DNA of 64,000 nucleotides from Sphingosinicella soli (GTDB taxonomy: Bacteria > Pseudomonadota > Alphaproteobacteria > Sphingomonadales > Sphingomonadaceae): NCBI RefSeq assembly GCF_014199685.1, contig NZ_JACHNZ010000007.1:37268-101267 (forward strand), written 5' to 3'. Shown in pieces: positions 18,064 through 27,147 of this stretch. Numbering within the stretch: position 1 is the first letter of the stretch; the number at the start of each line of letters is the position of its first letter. A program made the position numbers and the translations under genes. The notes under the pieces are model-generated. The model was not told where the DNA came from. It did not search any database and was given only the letters and a program-made list of their open reading frames with translations.

Positions 18064-18969
18064 TCAATCGAGCTTCGGGGCGCTTGCCGGACCTTTTCTC
18101 GCCAGCACGGCCTCGCGGTAGGCCAGATAGATCGCGCTGCCGAGGATGATGGCGCCGCCGATCAGCGTGGTTGCGTCGGCGGGTTCGCCGAACAGCAGCG
18201 CGCCGATGGCGACCGTGATGCCGAAGCGCACGAAATCATACGGCATCACGGCGGTCGCCTCGGCGATGGCGAACGCCCGCACGGTGGCGGTCTGCGCGAT
18301 CAGCGTGCCCGCACCGATGCCCAGGATATAAAGCCAGGCCACCCCCGAAGGCGTCGTCCAGAAGGCCAGCGCGACGAAGAATGTCGGCAGCACCGGCAGC
18401 GCGAAGCTCCAGAACACCACCGCCATCGGCCGCGCCAGCCCGACCAGGCGTTTGATGGCGATAATCGAAAACGCGATGGATCCGGCTGCGATGATCGCGG
18501 AAATGATGCCGGGTGTCAGCGGCTGCATGCCCGGCCGCAGCACGACCAGAATGCCCGCGAAGCCCACCAGAAGCGCGCCGACCCGCCGAGCGCGCAGCGT
18601 CTCGCCCAGAAACAGCGCGGCCCCGGCGGTTGCGAAGATGGGGGCGGCGAAGGTGATCGCCTGCACCGTCGCCATCGGCGCATTGGCGACGGCATAGAAC
18701 ATCGTGAACATGCCGATCACGCCGCTTGTCGATCGCACGGCATGGCTTTTCCAGCGGTTCGGCGATGCGATCGCGGGGTCGCGCAGCACGAGGGGCAGGA
18801 TGAACATCAGCCCCGCGATGTTCCGCCAGAAGACGAGCGCGAAGGGATGAATGGTTTCGCTCGCCAGCCGGATGAACACCCATGCGGCCGAAAAGCCGAC
18901 GGCGGCGACGAGTATCCATGCGGCGCCCGCAAGCGGACGGCTTGCGGTGTTACTTGAAGAGCGCGTCAA
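18064..18969 (-). CDS. EamA/DMT-family transporter
   Basis: The 301-residue protein has ten hydrophobic segments arranged as two EamA repeats (about 10-140 and 150-285). Examples are WILVAAVGFSAAWVFIRLA at the start and the second repeat from about 155. Drug/metabolite transporters of this type export amino acids or metabolites; the cargo is unknown. The only suitable start is TTG at 18969, inside the end of the acyl-CoA synthetase gene (20-bp overlap). This suggests translational coupling. Confidence 0.88.
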   Translation of the reverse strand: MTRSSSNTASRPLAGAAWILVAAVGFSAAWVFIRLASETIHPFALVFWRNIAGLMFILPLVLRDPAIASPNRWKSHAVRSTSGVIGMFTMFYAVANAPMATVQAITFAAPIFATAGAALFLGETLRARRVGALLVGFAGILVVLRPGMQPLTPGIISAIIAAGSIAFSIIAIKRLVGLARPMAVVFWSFALPVLPTFFVALAFWTTPSGVAWLYILGIGAGTLIAQTATVRAFAIAEATAVMPYDFVRFGITVAIGALLFGEPADATTLIGGAIILGSAIYLAYREAVLARKGPASAPKLD

Positions 18970-20752
18970 GCCGCTCCCCGTAGACCTGCTTGAGCACGTG
19001 CCGCCGGATTTTCATCGAGGGCGTCATCTGCTCGTTTTCCACGGTGAACGCCTCGTCGGCCACGATCACGCGGCGCACCTTTTCGATCACCGAAAGCTGG
19101 GCGTTCACGCGGTCGACCGCGACCGCGATGGCGCGGTGGAATTCGGGAATGCCCTTCAGCAGCGCAGGGTCGCCGGTGTGCCCGTTTGCCGCCGCCCATT
19201 CCGCCGCCCATTCCGGGTCCGGCACCACGAGCCCGACAAGATGCGGGCGTTTGTCGCCGTAAACCATCGCCTGCAGGATTTCGGGCTGCAGCGTCAGCAT
19301 CCCTTCCACGCGCTGCGGCGCGACATTGTCGCCCTTGTCGTTGACGATGATGTCCTTCTTGCGGTCGGTGATCACGATGTGGCCGCTCTCGTCGATGTGG
19401 CCGATGTCGCCCGTGTGCAGCCAGCCGTCTTTCAGCACGCGCTGCGTTTCCGCCGGGTTCTGCCAGTATCCGTGCATCACCAGTTCTCCGCGCACCAGGA
19501 TTTCACCGTCTTCGGCGATGCGCACCTCGACCGCCTTCAGCGGCGGGCCGACGCTGTGCATCTTCAGCTTCGCGCGCGGGCGGTTGCACGATATCACCGG
19601 CGCCGCTTCGGTCTGGCCGTAGCCCTGCAGCAGCGTGACGCCGAGCGCGGCGAAGAAGATGCCGACTTCGGGGTTGAGCGGCGCCCCGCCCGCCACCATC
19701 GCCTTCAGCCGTCCGCCGAGGCGGCCCTTCACTTTCTTGCGGATCGTGCGGTCGAGCAGCAGGTCGAGCGGCTTGTCGGTGATCGGAAGCCCGCCGTTCT
19801 CGTAGCGTTTCCGTCCCAGCCGCAGCGCCTGTTCCAGCATCCACACGGCTGCCCGGCCCTGCTTTTCGATCGCCTTCGACATGCGCTGGCGCAGCACCTC
19901 GAACAGGCGCGGCACCACCACCATGATCGTCGGACGCGTTTCCTCGATGTTGGCGGCGAGCTTTTCCAGCCCTTCCGAATAATAGATCTCGGCGCCGAGC
20001 GCGATCGGCAGGAATTGCCCGCCGGTATGCTCATAGGCGTGGCTCAGCGGCAGGAACGACAGGAAGGTCTCCGTGCCTTTCGGGAAGTCGTTCCACAGAA
20101 TGTCCTCGCAGCCGGCAAGGTTGCACAGGATCGCGCCGTGATGCTGGCAGACGCCGCGCGGCGCGCCGCCGGTGCCGCTCGTGTAGATGATGCACGCCAT
20201 GTCGCCGCGCTGCATCGTGGCGCCCGCGCGCACGGCGGCGATGTCGCCGGTGTGCGCCGCCATCAGGTCGGCCCAGTCGATCAGTTCGGCGCCGCTCGCC
20301 TGTCCGATGCGCAGCTTTTCCATGCCGATCACCTGCTTGCATGCGGTGGATCGGTAAACGGCGGGCAGCAGCACCTTGGCGAGCTTCGCGTTGGAAACGA
20401 TCGCCGCCTTCGCGCCGCTGTTTTCCAGGATGTGAAGGTGGTCACGCTCCGTATTGGTCGTATAGGTCGGCACCGTGATCGCGCCCGCCGCCATGATCGC
20501 CAGATCGGCGATGCACCACTCGGGCCGGTTCTCGCTCACCAGCACGACGCGGTCGCCCTTGCCGATGCCGCGCGCGTTCAGCGCCGTCGCCAGCGTCGCC
20601 ACCTGCTGGGCGGCCTCGGCCCAGGTCGTCGTTCGCCATGCGCCCTCCGCCTTGGCGTGCAGCATGGCGCGCTTTCCGCGCCGGCTCGCCTGATCGAAGA
20701 ACATCTCGACGAGGTTGGGCCAGGTCTCCGCTGTTTGCTCTGCGGTCTGCAT
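18950..20752 (-). CDS. Long-chain fatty acyl-CoA synthetase (AMP-forming)
   Basis: The 600-residue ANL-superfamily ligase activates a fatty acid to acyl-AMP and then acyl-CoA. Motifs in order are IIYTSGTGGAPRGV (P-loop-like, about 170), FLSFLPLSHAYEHT, LQGYGQTEAAPVIS (about 340), GWLHTGDIGHIDESG (about 415), DRKKDIIVNDKGDNVAP, and the catalytic Lys in TPSMKIRRH. Length and motifs fit FadD15-like AMP-dependent synthetases. The start was set at ATG 20752 (MQTAEQTAETW). The open frame upstream of this codon is an arginine-rich antisense translation of the neighbour and is not credible. Confidence 0.94.
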   Translation of the reverse strand: MQTAEQTAETWPNLVEMFFDQASRRGKRAMLHAKAEGAWRTTTWAEAAQQVATLATALNARGIGKGDRVVLVSENRPEWCIADLAIMAAGAITVPTYTTNTERDHLHILENSGAKAAIVSNAKLAKVLLPAVYRSTACKQVIGMEKLRIGQASGAELIDWADLMAAHTGDIAAVRAGATMQRGDMACIIYTSGTGGAPRGVCQHHGAILCNLAGCEDILWNDFPKGTETFLSFLPLSHAYEHTGGQFLPIALGAEIYYSEGLEKLAANIEETRPTIMVVVPRLFEVLRQRMSKAIEKQGRAAVWMLEQALRLGRKRYENGGLPITDKPLDLLLDRTIRKKVKGRLGGRLKAMVAGGAPLNPEVGIFFAALGVTLLQGYGQTEAAPVISCNRPRAKLKMHSVGPPLKAVEVRIAEDGEILVRGELVMHGYWQNPAETQRVLKDGWLHTGDIGHIDESGHIVITDRKKDIIVNDKGDNVAPQRVEGMLTLQPEILQAMVYGDKRPHLVGLVVPDPEWAAEWAAANGHTGDPALLKGIPEFHRAIAVAVDRVNAQLSVIEKVRRVIVADEAFTVENEQMTPSMKIRRHVLKQVYGERLDALFK

Positions 20753-20775
20753 CGCTTCGTCTCCTCCCCGTTCGG

Positions 20776-22503
20776 CTATAGTCCGGCGACCGCGCCCTCG
20801 CTGCGCGGGTCGGCGCCGCCGATCCATCCCGTTGATTTTCTTTGCACGCCGTTCGCCTTCAGCGGCAGTTTCGCCGCGAGCGGCTTGTGTCCCTTGGCCG
20901 AAAGCGCCGGGATCATCGTTTCCAGCCGCGATCCCGCCTCCACCGTGAAACGGTCGCCGGGCGCATAAAGCTGGGGCAGCGCAATGGCGTCCTGCACGTC
21001 CATCTCCCAGTCGAGCACGCCGATCAGCGCCTTCGCCACCTGCGCGATGATCGTCGATCCGCCCGCCGCGCCGATCGCCAGCACGGGTTTGCCCGAAGCG
21101 TCGTAAACGATCGTGGGCGCCATCGAACTGCGCGGCCGCTTGCCCGGCTGCACGCGGTTCGGCGCGGGTTTGCCGTCCACCTCCGGCCGCATGGAAAAGT
21201 CGGTGAGTTCGTTGTTGAGGAAGAAGCCGTTCACCGTCAGCCCGCTGCCCCACGTCCCCTCGATGGTGGAGGTGTAGCTCGCGACGTCGCCTTGCCGGTC
21301 GGCGGCCGAGAAATGCGAGGTGGAGGGAACTTCACCGTCCGGAACGCGCGCCACGTCGCCCGCGCCGGGCGGGGTTCCCGCCTCGACGCGCGCTGCGGCC
21401 TGTGCCGGTTCGATGAGCGCGCTGCGCGCCGAAAGATAGGCGGGATCGATCAGGCCGGCGGTGGGCACGGACACGAAATCGGGATCGCCCAGATATGCTT
21501 CGCGGTCGGCATAGGCGAGCCGCATGCTTTCGGCGATCAGGTGCCAGCTTTCCGGGCTTTGCGGGCCGAGCGCCTTCAGATCGAAGCGTTCGAGCTGCTT
21601 CAGGATGGCAAGCACGGTGGTGCCGCCCGACGACGGCGGCGCCATGCCGCACACGCGCCACGTGCGATAGGTGCCGCACACGGGGTCGCGCCACACCGCT
21701 TTGTAGCTCGCAAGATCTCCGGCGCTCATCGCCTGGGGGTTTCTGGGCGCGCTGGCCACGGCGTTGACGAGCCGCGCGGCCTCTGCGCCCCGATAGAAGG
21801 CGTCCGCTCCGCCTTCGGCCAGCTTTTCCAGAAAGCGGGCAAGCATGGGGTTCCGGATCGTTTCGCCCGCAGCGCGCGGCGTATCGTCGGCATTGAAGAA
21901 GGTCGCCTTCGCCCATTCGGTCATCCCGGCGTGCTGCGCGCGGGCTGCCAGCATCTCGTGCAGCCGGGGGCTCATCTCGAAACCGTCCCGCGCCAGCCGG
22001 ATCGCCGGCTCGAACAGTTTCGTCCACGGCAGGCGGCCGAAGCGTGCGTGCGCCATCGCCATCAGGCGGATGTTGCCGGGCACGCCGACGCTTTTGCCGC
22101 CGGGGACCGCGTCCCGAAACGGCAGAGGCGTCCCGTCTTCCTGCAGGAACATCGTCGGCGTTGCCGCCCTGGGCGCGGTTTCGCGCCCGTCGATCGTGTA
22201 GAGCTTGTCGCTTTCGGCGTCGTGGTAGAGCAGGAATCCGCCGCCGCCGATGCCCGAAGACTGGGGCTCCACGACGGTCAGCGCCAGCATCACGGCAAGC
22301 GCCGCGTCCGCCGCGCTGCCGCCCGCCGCCAGCATTTCCTTGCCCGCCTCCGCCGCCAGCGGGTGCGCGGCGGACACGACGCTGCTGTAAACAGGCGCGT
22401 CCTCGAACACGGGCGGCGGCAAGGCTGCGGTCGGCGCGGGTGCCTGCGTCGCGCAGGAAGCGAGGCCGAGGAGAAGTGCGCCTGTCGCGGCGCGGGCGGT
22501 CAT
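20776..22503 (-). CDS. ggt: Gamma-glutamyltransferase, lipoprotein type
   Basis: The 575-residue enzyme cleaves the gamma-glutamyl bond of glutathione and related peptides in the periplasm. The signal sequence ends in the lipobox LASC. The large subunit has SGIGGGGFLLYHD. The autocatalytic processing Thr lies in PSTSHFSAADRQGDV near residue 400. The small subunit carries GSTIIAQ and IALPQLYAPGD (normally PRxHxQ). ATG 22503 was chosen as the start because it gives a clean lipoprotein signal; upstream codons would run into the 149-bp palindrome. It shares strand with pyrD upstream and acyl-CoA synthetase downstream. Confidence 0.93.
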   Translation of the reverse strand: MTARAATGALLLGLASCATQAPAPTAALPPPVFEDAPVYSSVVSAAHPLAAEAGKEMLAAGGSAADAALAVMLALTVVEPQSSGIGGGGFLLYHDAESDKLYTIDGRETAPRAATPTMFLQEDGTPLPFRDAVPGGKSVGVPGNIRLMAMAHARFGRLPWTKLFEPAIRLARDGFEMSPRLHEMLAARAQHAGMTEWAKATFFNADDTPRAAGETIRNPMLARFLEKLAEGGADAFYRGAEAARLVNAVASAPRNPQAMSAGDLASYKAVWRDPVCGTYRTWRVCGMAPPSSGGTTVLAILKQLERFDLKALGPQSPESWHLIAESMRLAYADREAYLGDPDFVSVPTAGLIDPAYLSARSALIEPAQAAARVEAGTPPGAGDVARVPDGEVPSTSHFSAADRQGDVASYTSTIEGTWGSGLTVNGFFLNNELTDFSMRPEVDGKPAPNRVQPGKRPRSSMAPTIVYDASGKPVLAIGAAGGSTIIAQVAKALIGVLDWEMDVQDAIALPQLYAPGDRFTVEAGSRLETMIPALSAKGHKPLAAKLPLKANGVQRKSTGWIGGADPRSEGAVAGL

Positions 22504-22556
22504 ATGCTTAAACACCCGGACGTCATAGGACGCCGGAGCGCGTGCGGGCAAGGCTT

Positions 22557-22705
22557 CTAGGGTGTGTGAGGGATTCAGTTCAGGGCGGAGCGAAAATGGT
22601 GGATTTCGAGAACCGGAGCGGAGCGTACTAAAGGTACGTGAGCACCGGAAGCGCAGAAAGCCGCCGTTTGCAGCCCGTCCTGGGCTGAATCCGCACACAC
22701 CCTAG
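22557..22705. repeat. 149-bp full-length imperfect palindrome (MITE/REP-like element)
   Basis: The element opens with CTAGGGTGTGTG and closes with CACACACCCTAG. Most of the interior is complementary as well: ATTCAG/CTGAAT, CCGG/CCGG, and a centre GCGTACTAAAGGTACGTGAGC. The whole could fold as one hairpin. Its right end supplies the stop codon of pyrD (CTA at 22702-22704). No coding potential is seen inside, so any movement would need enzymes supplied elsewhere. Confidence 0.85.
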
Positions 22706-23754
22706 GCGTCCGCGCCTACGGCTTGCGAAACACGCTCGAAGCCGTCCGCCCGCAGATGCGCGGCAAGTCCCGCCTTGATCGCGCCGACGAGACCCGGCCC
22801 CTGATAGACGAGCGCGGTGTAGAGCTGGATGAGGCTCGCCCCCGCGCGGATCTTCGCATAGGCGTCGTCGGCGCTCGCGATTCCGCCGACACCGATCAGC
22901 GGCACCGCGCCGACGGTCGCCTGCCGGAACGCCCGCAGCACTTCGGTCGATCGCCGCATCAGCGGCCGGCCCGAAAGCCCGCCCGCCTCGGCGGCGTGGC
23001 GGTTCTTCAGCGTTTCGGGGCGCGCCGTCGTGGTGTTTGAAACGACGAGCCCGTCGATCCCCGCCGCCACCACCGCAACCGCGATGTCGCCGATGTCGGC
23101 GTCCGTCACGTCGGGCGCGATCTTCAGGAAGATCGGCGTCTTGCGATGGCCCCGCGCTTCGGTGATGCGGCCGAGCAGCGCGGAGAGTTCATCCTTCGAT
23201 TGCAGTGCCCGCAGGCCCGGCGTGTTGGGCGAGCTGATGTTGACCGTGATGTAATCCACGAAGGGCGCGGCATGCTCCACCGAAAGCGCATAATCGGCGA
23301 TGCGGTCGCGCGAGTCCTTGTTGGCCCCCACGTTCAGCCCGGTCACGCCGCGCGGGCCCCGGTGCCAGGCGCGCTCCTTGAACTTGTCGAGCGCCTGTTC
23401 GAGGCCGTTGTTGTTGAAGCCGAGCCGGTTGATGACGGCCTGGTCTTCCGTCAGGCGGAACATGCGCGGCTTGGGGTTGCCCGGCTGGGGCAGCGGCGTC
23501 ACCGTTCCGGCCTCCACGAATCCGAAGCCGAGCCGCAGCAGAGCGTTCAGCGCCTCGGCGTCCTTGTCGAAGCCCGCCGCGATGCCCACGGGATTCGAAA
23601 AGCGCAGCCCCGCGACGGTCGTGCGCAGGCTGGGCGGGTCTTCGGGGATTCGCGAGGGCGGCATTGCGCCGAGCAGCCGCAGCGACAGGCGGTGCGCGCG
23701 TTCGGCGTCGAGCTTGAAAAGGACAGGGCGAACCAGCCCGTAAGGGATCTGCAT
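22702..23754 (-). CDS. pyrD: Dihydroorotate dehydrogenase (quinone), class 2
   Basis: The 350-residue membrane-associated flavoenzyme oxidises dihydroorotate to orotate in pyrimidine synthesis and passes electrons to quinone. Class 2 features are the N-terminal extension (LVRPVLFKLDAERAHRLSL), GIAAGFDKDAEALN, VEAGTVTPLPQPGNPKPRMF, the active-site Ser in NISSPNTPGLR, and the FMN-binding GVGGIASADDA. It starts at ATG 23754 (MQIPYGL). The reading frame continues further upstream but loses similarity there. The stop codon TAG lies within the terminal repeat of the adjacent 149-bp palindrome. Confidence 0.96.
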   Translation of the reverse strand: MQIPYGLVRPVLFKLDAERAHRLSLRLLGAMPPSRIPEDPPSLRTTVAGLRFSNPVGIAAGFDKDAEALNALLRLGFGFVEAGTVTPLPQPGNPKPRMFRLTEDQAVINRLGFNNNGLEQALDKFKERAWHRGPRGVTGLNVGANKDSRDRIADYALSVEHAAPFVDYITVNISSPNTPGLRALQSKDELSALLGRITEARGHRKTPIFLKIAPDVTDADIGDIAVAVVAAGIDGLVVSNTTTARPETLKNRHAAEAGGLSGRPLMRRSTEVLRAFRQATVGAVPLIGVGGIASADDAYAKIRAGASLIQLYTALVYQGPGLVGAIKAGLAAHLRADGFERVSQAVGADA

Positions 23755-23935
23755 ATCATAGAGCCTTAGCGCAGCGACCGGCCCGTGGTCAAAAGGAAGC
23801 GCGCGGCCCCGGCGGTGAATATGCGACTCGCAAAGCGTGCCGTGCGCCTTCGGCTTTCGAAGGCGGGGGCCGCATCCATAAACCCATGGTTCGAAACACA
23901 AAGCCCGCCCGATGTCGGATTCGTACAATCCACCC

Positions 23936-24063
23936 ACGGGGCCGGTCGGTAGGTTCCGCCTCGCGACTCAGGGGACGTCCTTTCTTCCGGCACCAGCAGG
24001 CCGGAATGAACACGACCCTCACTTTCAGGCCCGGGCGTTTCAATGCGCCCGGGCCTTTTTTTT
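23936..24063 (+). ncRNA. Candidate small RNA 1 (ends in intrinsic terminator)
   Basis: A TACAAT -10 element at 23924-23929 would start a transcript near 23936. The RNA would contain the hairpin TTCCGGC/GCCGGAA (about 23985-24006). It would end in the terminator AGGCCCGGGCG-loop-CGCCCGGGCC followed by eight T (24027-24063). The -35 region is poor and I do not recognise the RNA family. 6S RNA was considered but could not be supported. Confidence 0.35.
24027..24063 (+). terminator. Strong rho-independent terminator
   Basis: The stem pairs AGGCCCGGGCG with CGCCCGGGCCT around a short loop. It is followed by an uninterrupted run of eight T on the plus strand. Confidence 0.9.
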
Positions 24064-24130
24064 CGTCGCACGTCGTTTTTGCGAACGGCTCACAACATTT
24101 TGACGGGGCTTTGACGGAGCCTGCCTAAAC

Positions 24131-24232
24131 GCAGCGCTGCGACCCAAGGGTTCGTCTCCTATGCCCTCAAAGGCATCTACGGCCCCGACTGACGGGGGGT
24201 CCGCTCCAACCCGGATCCCCCCTTTTTTTGCC
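24131..24232 (+). ncRNA. Candidate small RNA 2 with exposed CUCCU-type motif
   Basis: TTGACG at 24100-24105 and CCTAAA at 24124-24129 give a plausible promoter. The predicted transcript of about 100 nt contains GTCTCCTATGCC, in which ATGCC pairs with GGCAT. It ends at the terminator below. A CUCCU sequence near a hairpin is common in alphaproteobacterial sRNAs that block ribosome sites. Family identity is not established. Confidence 0.35.
24194..24232 (+). terminator. Strong rho-independent terminator
   Basis: GGGGGGTCCG pairs with CGGATCCCCCC around a short loop (one bulged or mismatched position) and is followed by seven T. It lies about 100 bp upstream of the AraC gene, so it insulates that gene or acts as an attenuator. 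Confidence 0.88.
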
Positions 24233-24328
24233 GGTCGCGAACTGCGACTCGCAGGGCGCGCGAAGCTTTGATATCTGTGTCGAAACTTTCGGCTCAGGCA
24301 GGGTGCACGAAAGGTCGGTCGCGGTTTC

Positions 24329-25174
24329 ATGTTCTCGATGCGCTATTACTCACCCGCGCCGCCGCTGCGACGGCTGCTGTCGAGCTATTATGTCGTGGAA
24401 ATCGGGCCGGGCCGCATCACCGACGTGATGCGCGCGGAGCTTCCCAACGTGCGCTTCGTGATTCGCGGTCATTCGGATCTCACCTGGCCCGGCGGCATCG
24501 TCCGGCGCGGCTACGACGCCAGCGTGTTCGGCCCGCGCAGCCTGCCGCTCGGCATGGTGCTCGAAGGCCCGGCGCTGGTTTTCGGCGCGGGCATCATGCC
24601 CGATGGCTGGACGCGCTTTTTCGGCATCGATTCCGATGAACTCGCCGATGAAATGCTGCCGCTGGAAGATCTCGCCCCCGGCGCCCGCTCGGTGCTCTGC
24701 CGCATGCAGAACGGCACGTCGGACAAAGCGCTCGTGGCCGCCGCCGACGCCTTTTTCCTGTCGCTGGCACGCCGCCGCCCGGTACGCGACGACGCCGGGT
24801 TCGGGATGCTGGTCGAAAACTGGCTGGTGCGCGGCAGCCCCGGCGGGATCGATCAGCTGATCGCAGCGTCCGATCGGTCGGCGCGGCAGGTCGAGCGCCT
24901 GTGCCGCCGCACCTACGGCGCGCCGCCCAAGCTGCTGTTGCGCAAATACCGGGCGCTGCGCTCGGCCGTCGGGATCAGTCTCGATCCCGATGCGCGCTGG
25001 ATGGATATCGCGGGCGACGATTTCTACGACCAGTCGCACTTCATCCGCGAATTCCGTACCTTCGTGGGCATGACACCCACGCAGTTCGCCGCAAACGGCG
25101 CTGCGGTGATGAGTCACAGCATCCGCCTGCGCCGCCAGCTTCCGACGCTTCCCAGGCTGTCGCTGGTCAGCTAG
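24329..25174 (+). CDS. AraC-family transcriptional regulator
   Basis: The 281-residue protein has an N-terminal effector domain (about 1-160). Its C-terminal part (about 170-265) is an AraC-type double helix-turn-helix: IDQLIAASDRSARQVERLCR gives the first and FYDQSHFIREFRTFVGMTPTQF the second. It binds DNA in the cytoplasm; the target genes and ligand are unknown. It stands alone between the non-coding region and the suf promoter. Confidence 0.88.
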   Translation: MFSMRYYSPAPPLRRLLSSYYVVEIGPGRITDVMRAELPNVRFVIRGHSDLTWPGGIVRRGYDASVFGPRSLPLGMVLEGPALVFGAGIMPDGWTRFFGIDSDELADEMLPLEDLAPGARSVLCRMQNGTSDKALVAAADAFFLSLARRRPVRDDAGFGMLVENWLVRGSPGGIDQLIAASDRSARQVERLCRRTYGAPPKLLLRKYRALRSAVGISLDPDARWMDIAGDDFYDQSHFIREFRTFVGMTPTQFAANGAAVMSHSIRLRRQLPTLPRLSLVS

Positions 25175-25188
25175 AGCGACCTCGCCGC

Positions 25189-25218
25189 TTGACTTGGGCG
25201 CGGCGCGCCCCACATAAG
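25189..25218 (+). promoter_or_regulatory. Promoter of the suf operon
   Basis: TTGACT (25189-25194) and CATAAG (25213-25218), 18 bp apart, form a sigma-70-like promoter about 38 bp before the GTG of the Rrf2 regulator gene. Confidence 0.5.
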
Positions 25219-25241
25219 CCGGACCGATTTTGTCTGATTTA
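25214..25241 (+). promoter_or_regulatory. Candidate Rrf2/IscR-type operator for suf autoregulation
   Basis: ATAAGCCGGAC-cgatttt-GTCTGATTTA has the spacing and the GAC/GTC symmetry of IscR type 1 sites. It overlaps the -10 element and lies directly before the regulator gene, as expected for autorepression. The match is imperfect. Confidence 0.4.
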
Positions 25242-25255
25242 GCGCCGGAGCGTCC

Positions 25256-25681
25256 GTGATCCGTCTGACCAACCTTGCCGACTATGCCGTCGTCGTGATG
25301 ACGGCCGCCGCGCGTGTGCCGGACCGGCGCTTTTCCGCAGCCGAGCTTGCCGCCGAAACCGGCGTTCCGGCGCCCACGGCGGCGAAGCTCGCGGGCATAC
25401 TGGCGCGTGCGGGCCTGCTCGAATCGGCGCGCGGCGTCACCGGGGGCGTTCAGCTCGGGCGCGCACCGGCGGAGATCAGCATCGCCGATATCGTCGAGGC
25501 GGTGGACGGACCCATCGCGATCGCCCAGTGCCTGCACGACAAGCATTCGGATTGTGCGCTCGAATCGAGCTGCGCGGTGCGCCCGCACTGGCCGCTCATC
25601 AACACCCGCGTGCGCGATGCGCTCGCCGACGTCACCCTCGCCGCGATCCTCGCCGCCGAGCCCGTGAGGGAGCCCGCCTGA
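25256..25681 (+). CDS. Rrf2-family SUF operon regulator
   Basis: The 141-residue winged-helix protein belongs to the Rrf2 group found at the head of suf operons (SUF_reg). The DNA-binding part is residues 1-75 ([18 protein letters not shown], then [20 protein letters not shown]). Three cysteines in [17 protein letters not shown] near 93-108 can hold an Fe-S cluster that senses cluster status. Translation starts at GTG 25256 and its stop shares one base with the sufB start. It most likely represses the operon when cluster supply is sufficient. Confidence 0.92.
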   Translation: MIRLTNLADYAVVVMTAAARVPDRRFSAAELAAETGVPAPTAAKLAGILARAGLLESARGVTGGVQLGRAPAEISIADIVEAVDGPIAIAQCLHDKHSDCALESSCAVRPHWPLINTRVRDALADVTLAAILAAEPVREPA

Positions 25682-27147
25682 TGGCCGCGAACGAACAGGC
25701 CGTGGCGATGGCCAAGGAGCAGTCCAAATACAAATGGGGCTTCTCGTCCGACATCGAATCCGATTTCGCGCCCAAGGGCCTGAATGAAGACACCGTCCGT
25801 TTCATTTCGGCCAAGAAGGCCGAGCCGGAATGGATGCTCGAATGGCGGCTGAAGGCGTTCCGCCTGTGGCTGGGCATGGAAAACCCGGACTGGGCGAAGC
25901 TCTCGATTCCCCCGATCGATTATCAGGACGCTTTCTACTACGCCTCGCCGCGCAAGAAGCCGACGCTGAAGTCGCTGGACGAACTCGATCCCGAGATCCT
26001 GCTCACCTACCAGAAGCTCGGCATCCCGATCGAGGAGCAGAAGGTGCTCGCGGGCGTCGAGGGCGCCCGCAAGGTCGCCGTCGACGCGGTGTTCGATTCG
26101 GTCTCCGTCGCCACCACCTTCCGCGAGGAATTGAAGCGCGCGGGCGTCATCTTCCTGTCGATCAGCGAGGCGATCCGCGAATATCCGGATCTCGTGAAGA
26201 AATATCTCGGCGCGGTCGTCCCCGTGCGCGACAATTTCTTCGCCTGCCTCAACAGCGCGGTCTTCTCGGACGGCACCTTCGTCTACATCCCCGAAGGCGT
26301 CCGCTGCCCGATGGAGCTGTCGACCTATTTCCGCATCAACGCGGAAAACACCGGCCAGTTCGAACGCACGCTCATCATCGCCGAGAAGGGGTCGTACGTC
26401 TCCTACCTCGAAGGCTGCACCGCGCCGCAGCGCGACGAGAACCAGCTCCACGCCGCCGTCGTCGAGCTGGTCGCGCTCGAAGATGCGGAGATCAAATATT
26501 CCACCGTCCAGAACTGGTATCCCGGCGACGAGAACGGCAAGGGCGGCATCTACAATTTCGTCACCAAGCGCGCGCACTGCCGGGGCGACCGCTCCAAGGT
26601 CTCGTGGACTCAGGTGGAAACCGGCTCGGCGATCACCTGGAAGTATCCGTCCTGCGTGCTTTCGGGGAAGGACAGCGTCGGCGAGTTCTATTCGGTCGCG
26701 CTCACCAACAACATGCAGCAGGCTGATACCGGCACGAAGATGATCCATCTCGGCGCGGGTTCGCGCTCCACGATCATCTCGAAGGGCATCTCGGCGGGCC
26801 GCTCGAACAACACCTACCGAGGCCTCGTCCGCGTCGGCCCCTCGGCCGAAGGCGTGCGCAACTTCACGCAGTGCGACAGCCTGCTGCTCGGCAGCGAATG
26901 TGGCGCGCACACCGTCCCCTACATCGAGGTGAAGAACCCCAGCGCGCAGATCGAGCACGAGGCGACGACCAGCAAGATCAGCGACGACCAGCTCTTCTAC
27001 GCCCAGTCCCGCGGCCTCGACCGCGAAGCGGCGGTCGCCCTCATCGTCAACGGTTTCGCGAAGGAGGTGCTCCAGCAGCTCCCCATGGAATTCGCCGTGG
27101 AGGCACAGAAACTCCTCGGTATTTCGCTCGAAGGTTCGGTTGGATGA
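25681..27147 (+). CDS. sufB: SufB, Fe-S cluster scaffold subunit
   Basis: The 488-residue protein is the core scaffold of the SufBCD complex, on which Fe-S clusters are built in the cytoplasm. Family sequences seen are [18 protein letters not shown] at the start, [23 protein letters not shown] text near 190-210, and [20 protein letters not shown] near 310. The conserved Cys and Glu region [19 protein letters not shown] follows, and the C-terminus ends at [10 protein letters not shown]. The start ATG overlaps the regulator stop by one base. Its stop overlaps a DUF559 gene that interrupts the usual sufB-sufC junction. Confidence 0.97.
   Translation: MAANEQAVAMAKEQSKYKWGFSSDIESDFAPKGLNEDTVRFISAKKAEPEWMLEWRLKAFRLWLGMENPDWAKLSIPPIDYQDAFYYASPRKKPTLKSLDELDPEILLTYQKLGIPIEEQKVLAGVEGARKVAVDAVFDSVSVATTFREELKRAGVIFLSISEAIREYPDLVKKYLGAVVPVRDNFFACLNSAVFSDGTFVYIPEGVRCPMELSTYFRINAENTGQFERTLIIAEKGSYVSYLEGCTAPQRDENQLHAAVVELVALEDAEIKYSTVQNWYPGDENGKGGIYNFVTKRAHCRGDRSKVSWTQVETGSAITWKYPSCVLSGKDSVGEFYSVALTNNMQQADTGTKMIHLGAGSRSTIISKGISAGRSNNTYRGLVRVGPSAEGVRNFTQCDSLLLGSECGAHTVPYIEVKNPSAQIEHEATTSKISDDQLFYAQSRGLDREAAVALIVNGFAKEVLQQLPMEFAVEAQKLLGISLEGSVG

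Larger units (their letters stand above)
23755..24328. other. 574-bp non-coding region with two intrinsic terminators
   Basis: No open frame with coding character is seen between pyrD and the AraC gene. Two strong rho-independent terminators on the plus strand (near 24027 and 24194) have no upstream protein gene on that strand. They therefore imply two short non-coding transcripts. Confidence 0.6.

Noticed and set aside
18851..20968. A 705-codon plus-strand frame opposite the acyl-CoA synthetase gene
   Set aside because: No motif, biased composition, and fully antisense to a well-supported enzyme gene.
23936..24063. 6S RNA, SRP RNA or tmRNA in the region after pyrD
   Set aside because: No SRP or tRNA-like motif is present, and the central-bubble structure of 6S could not be shown by eye.
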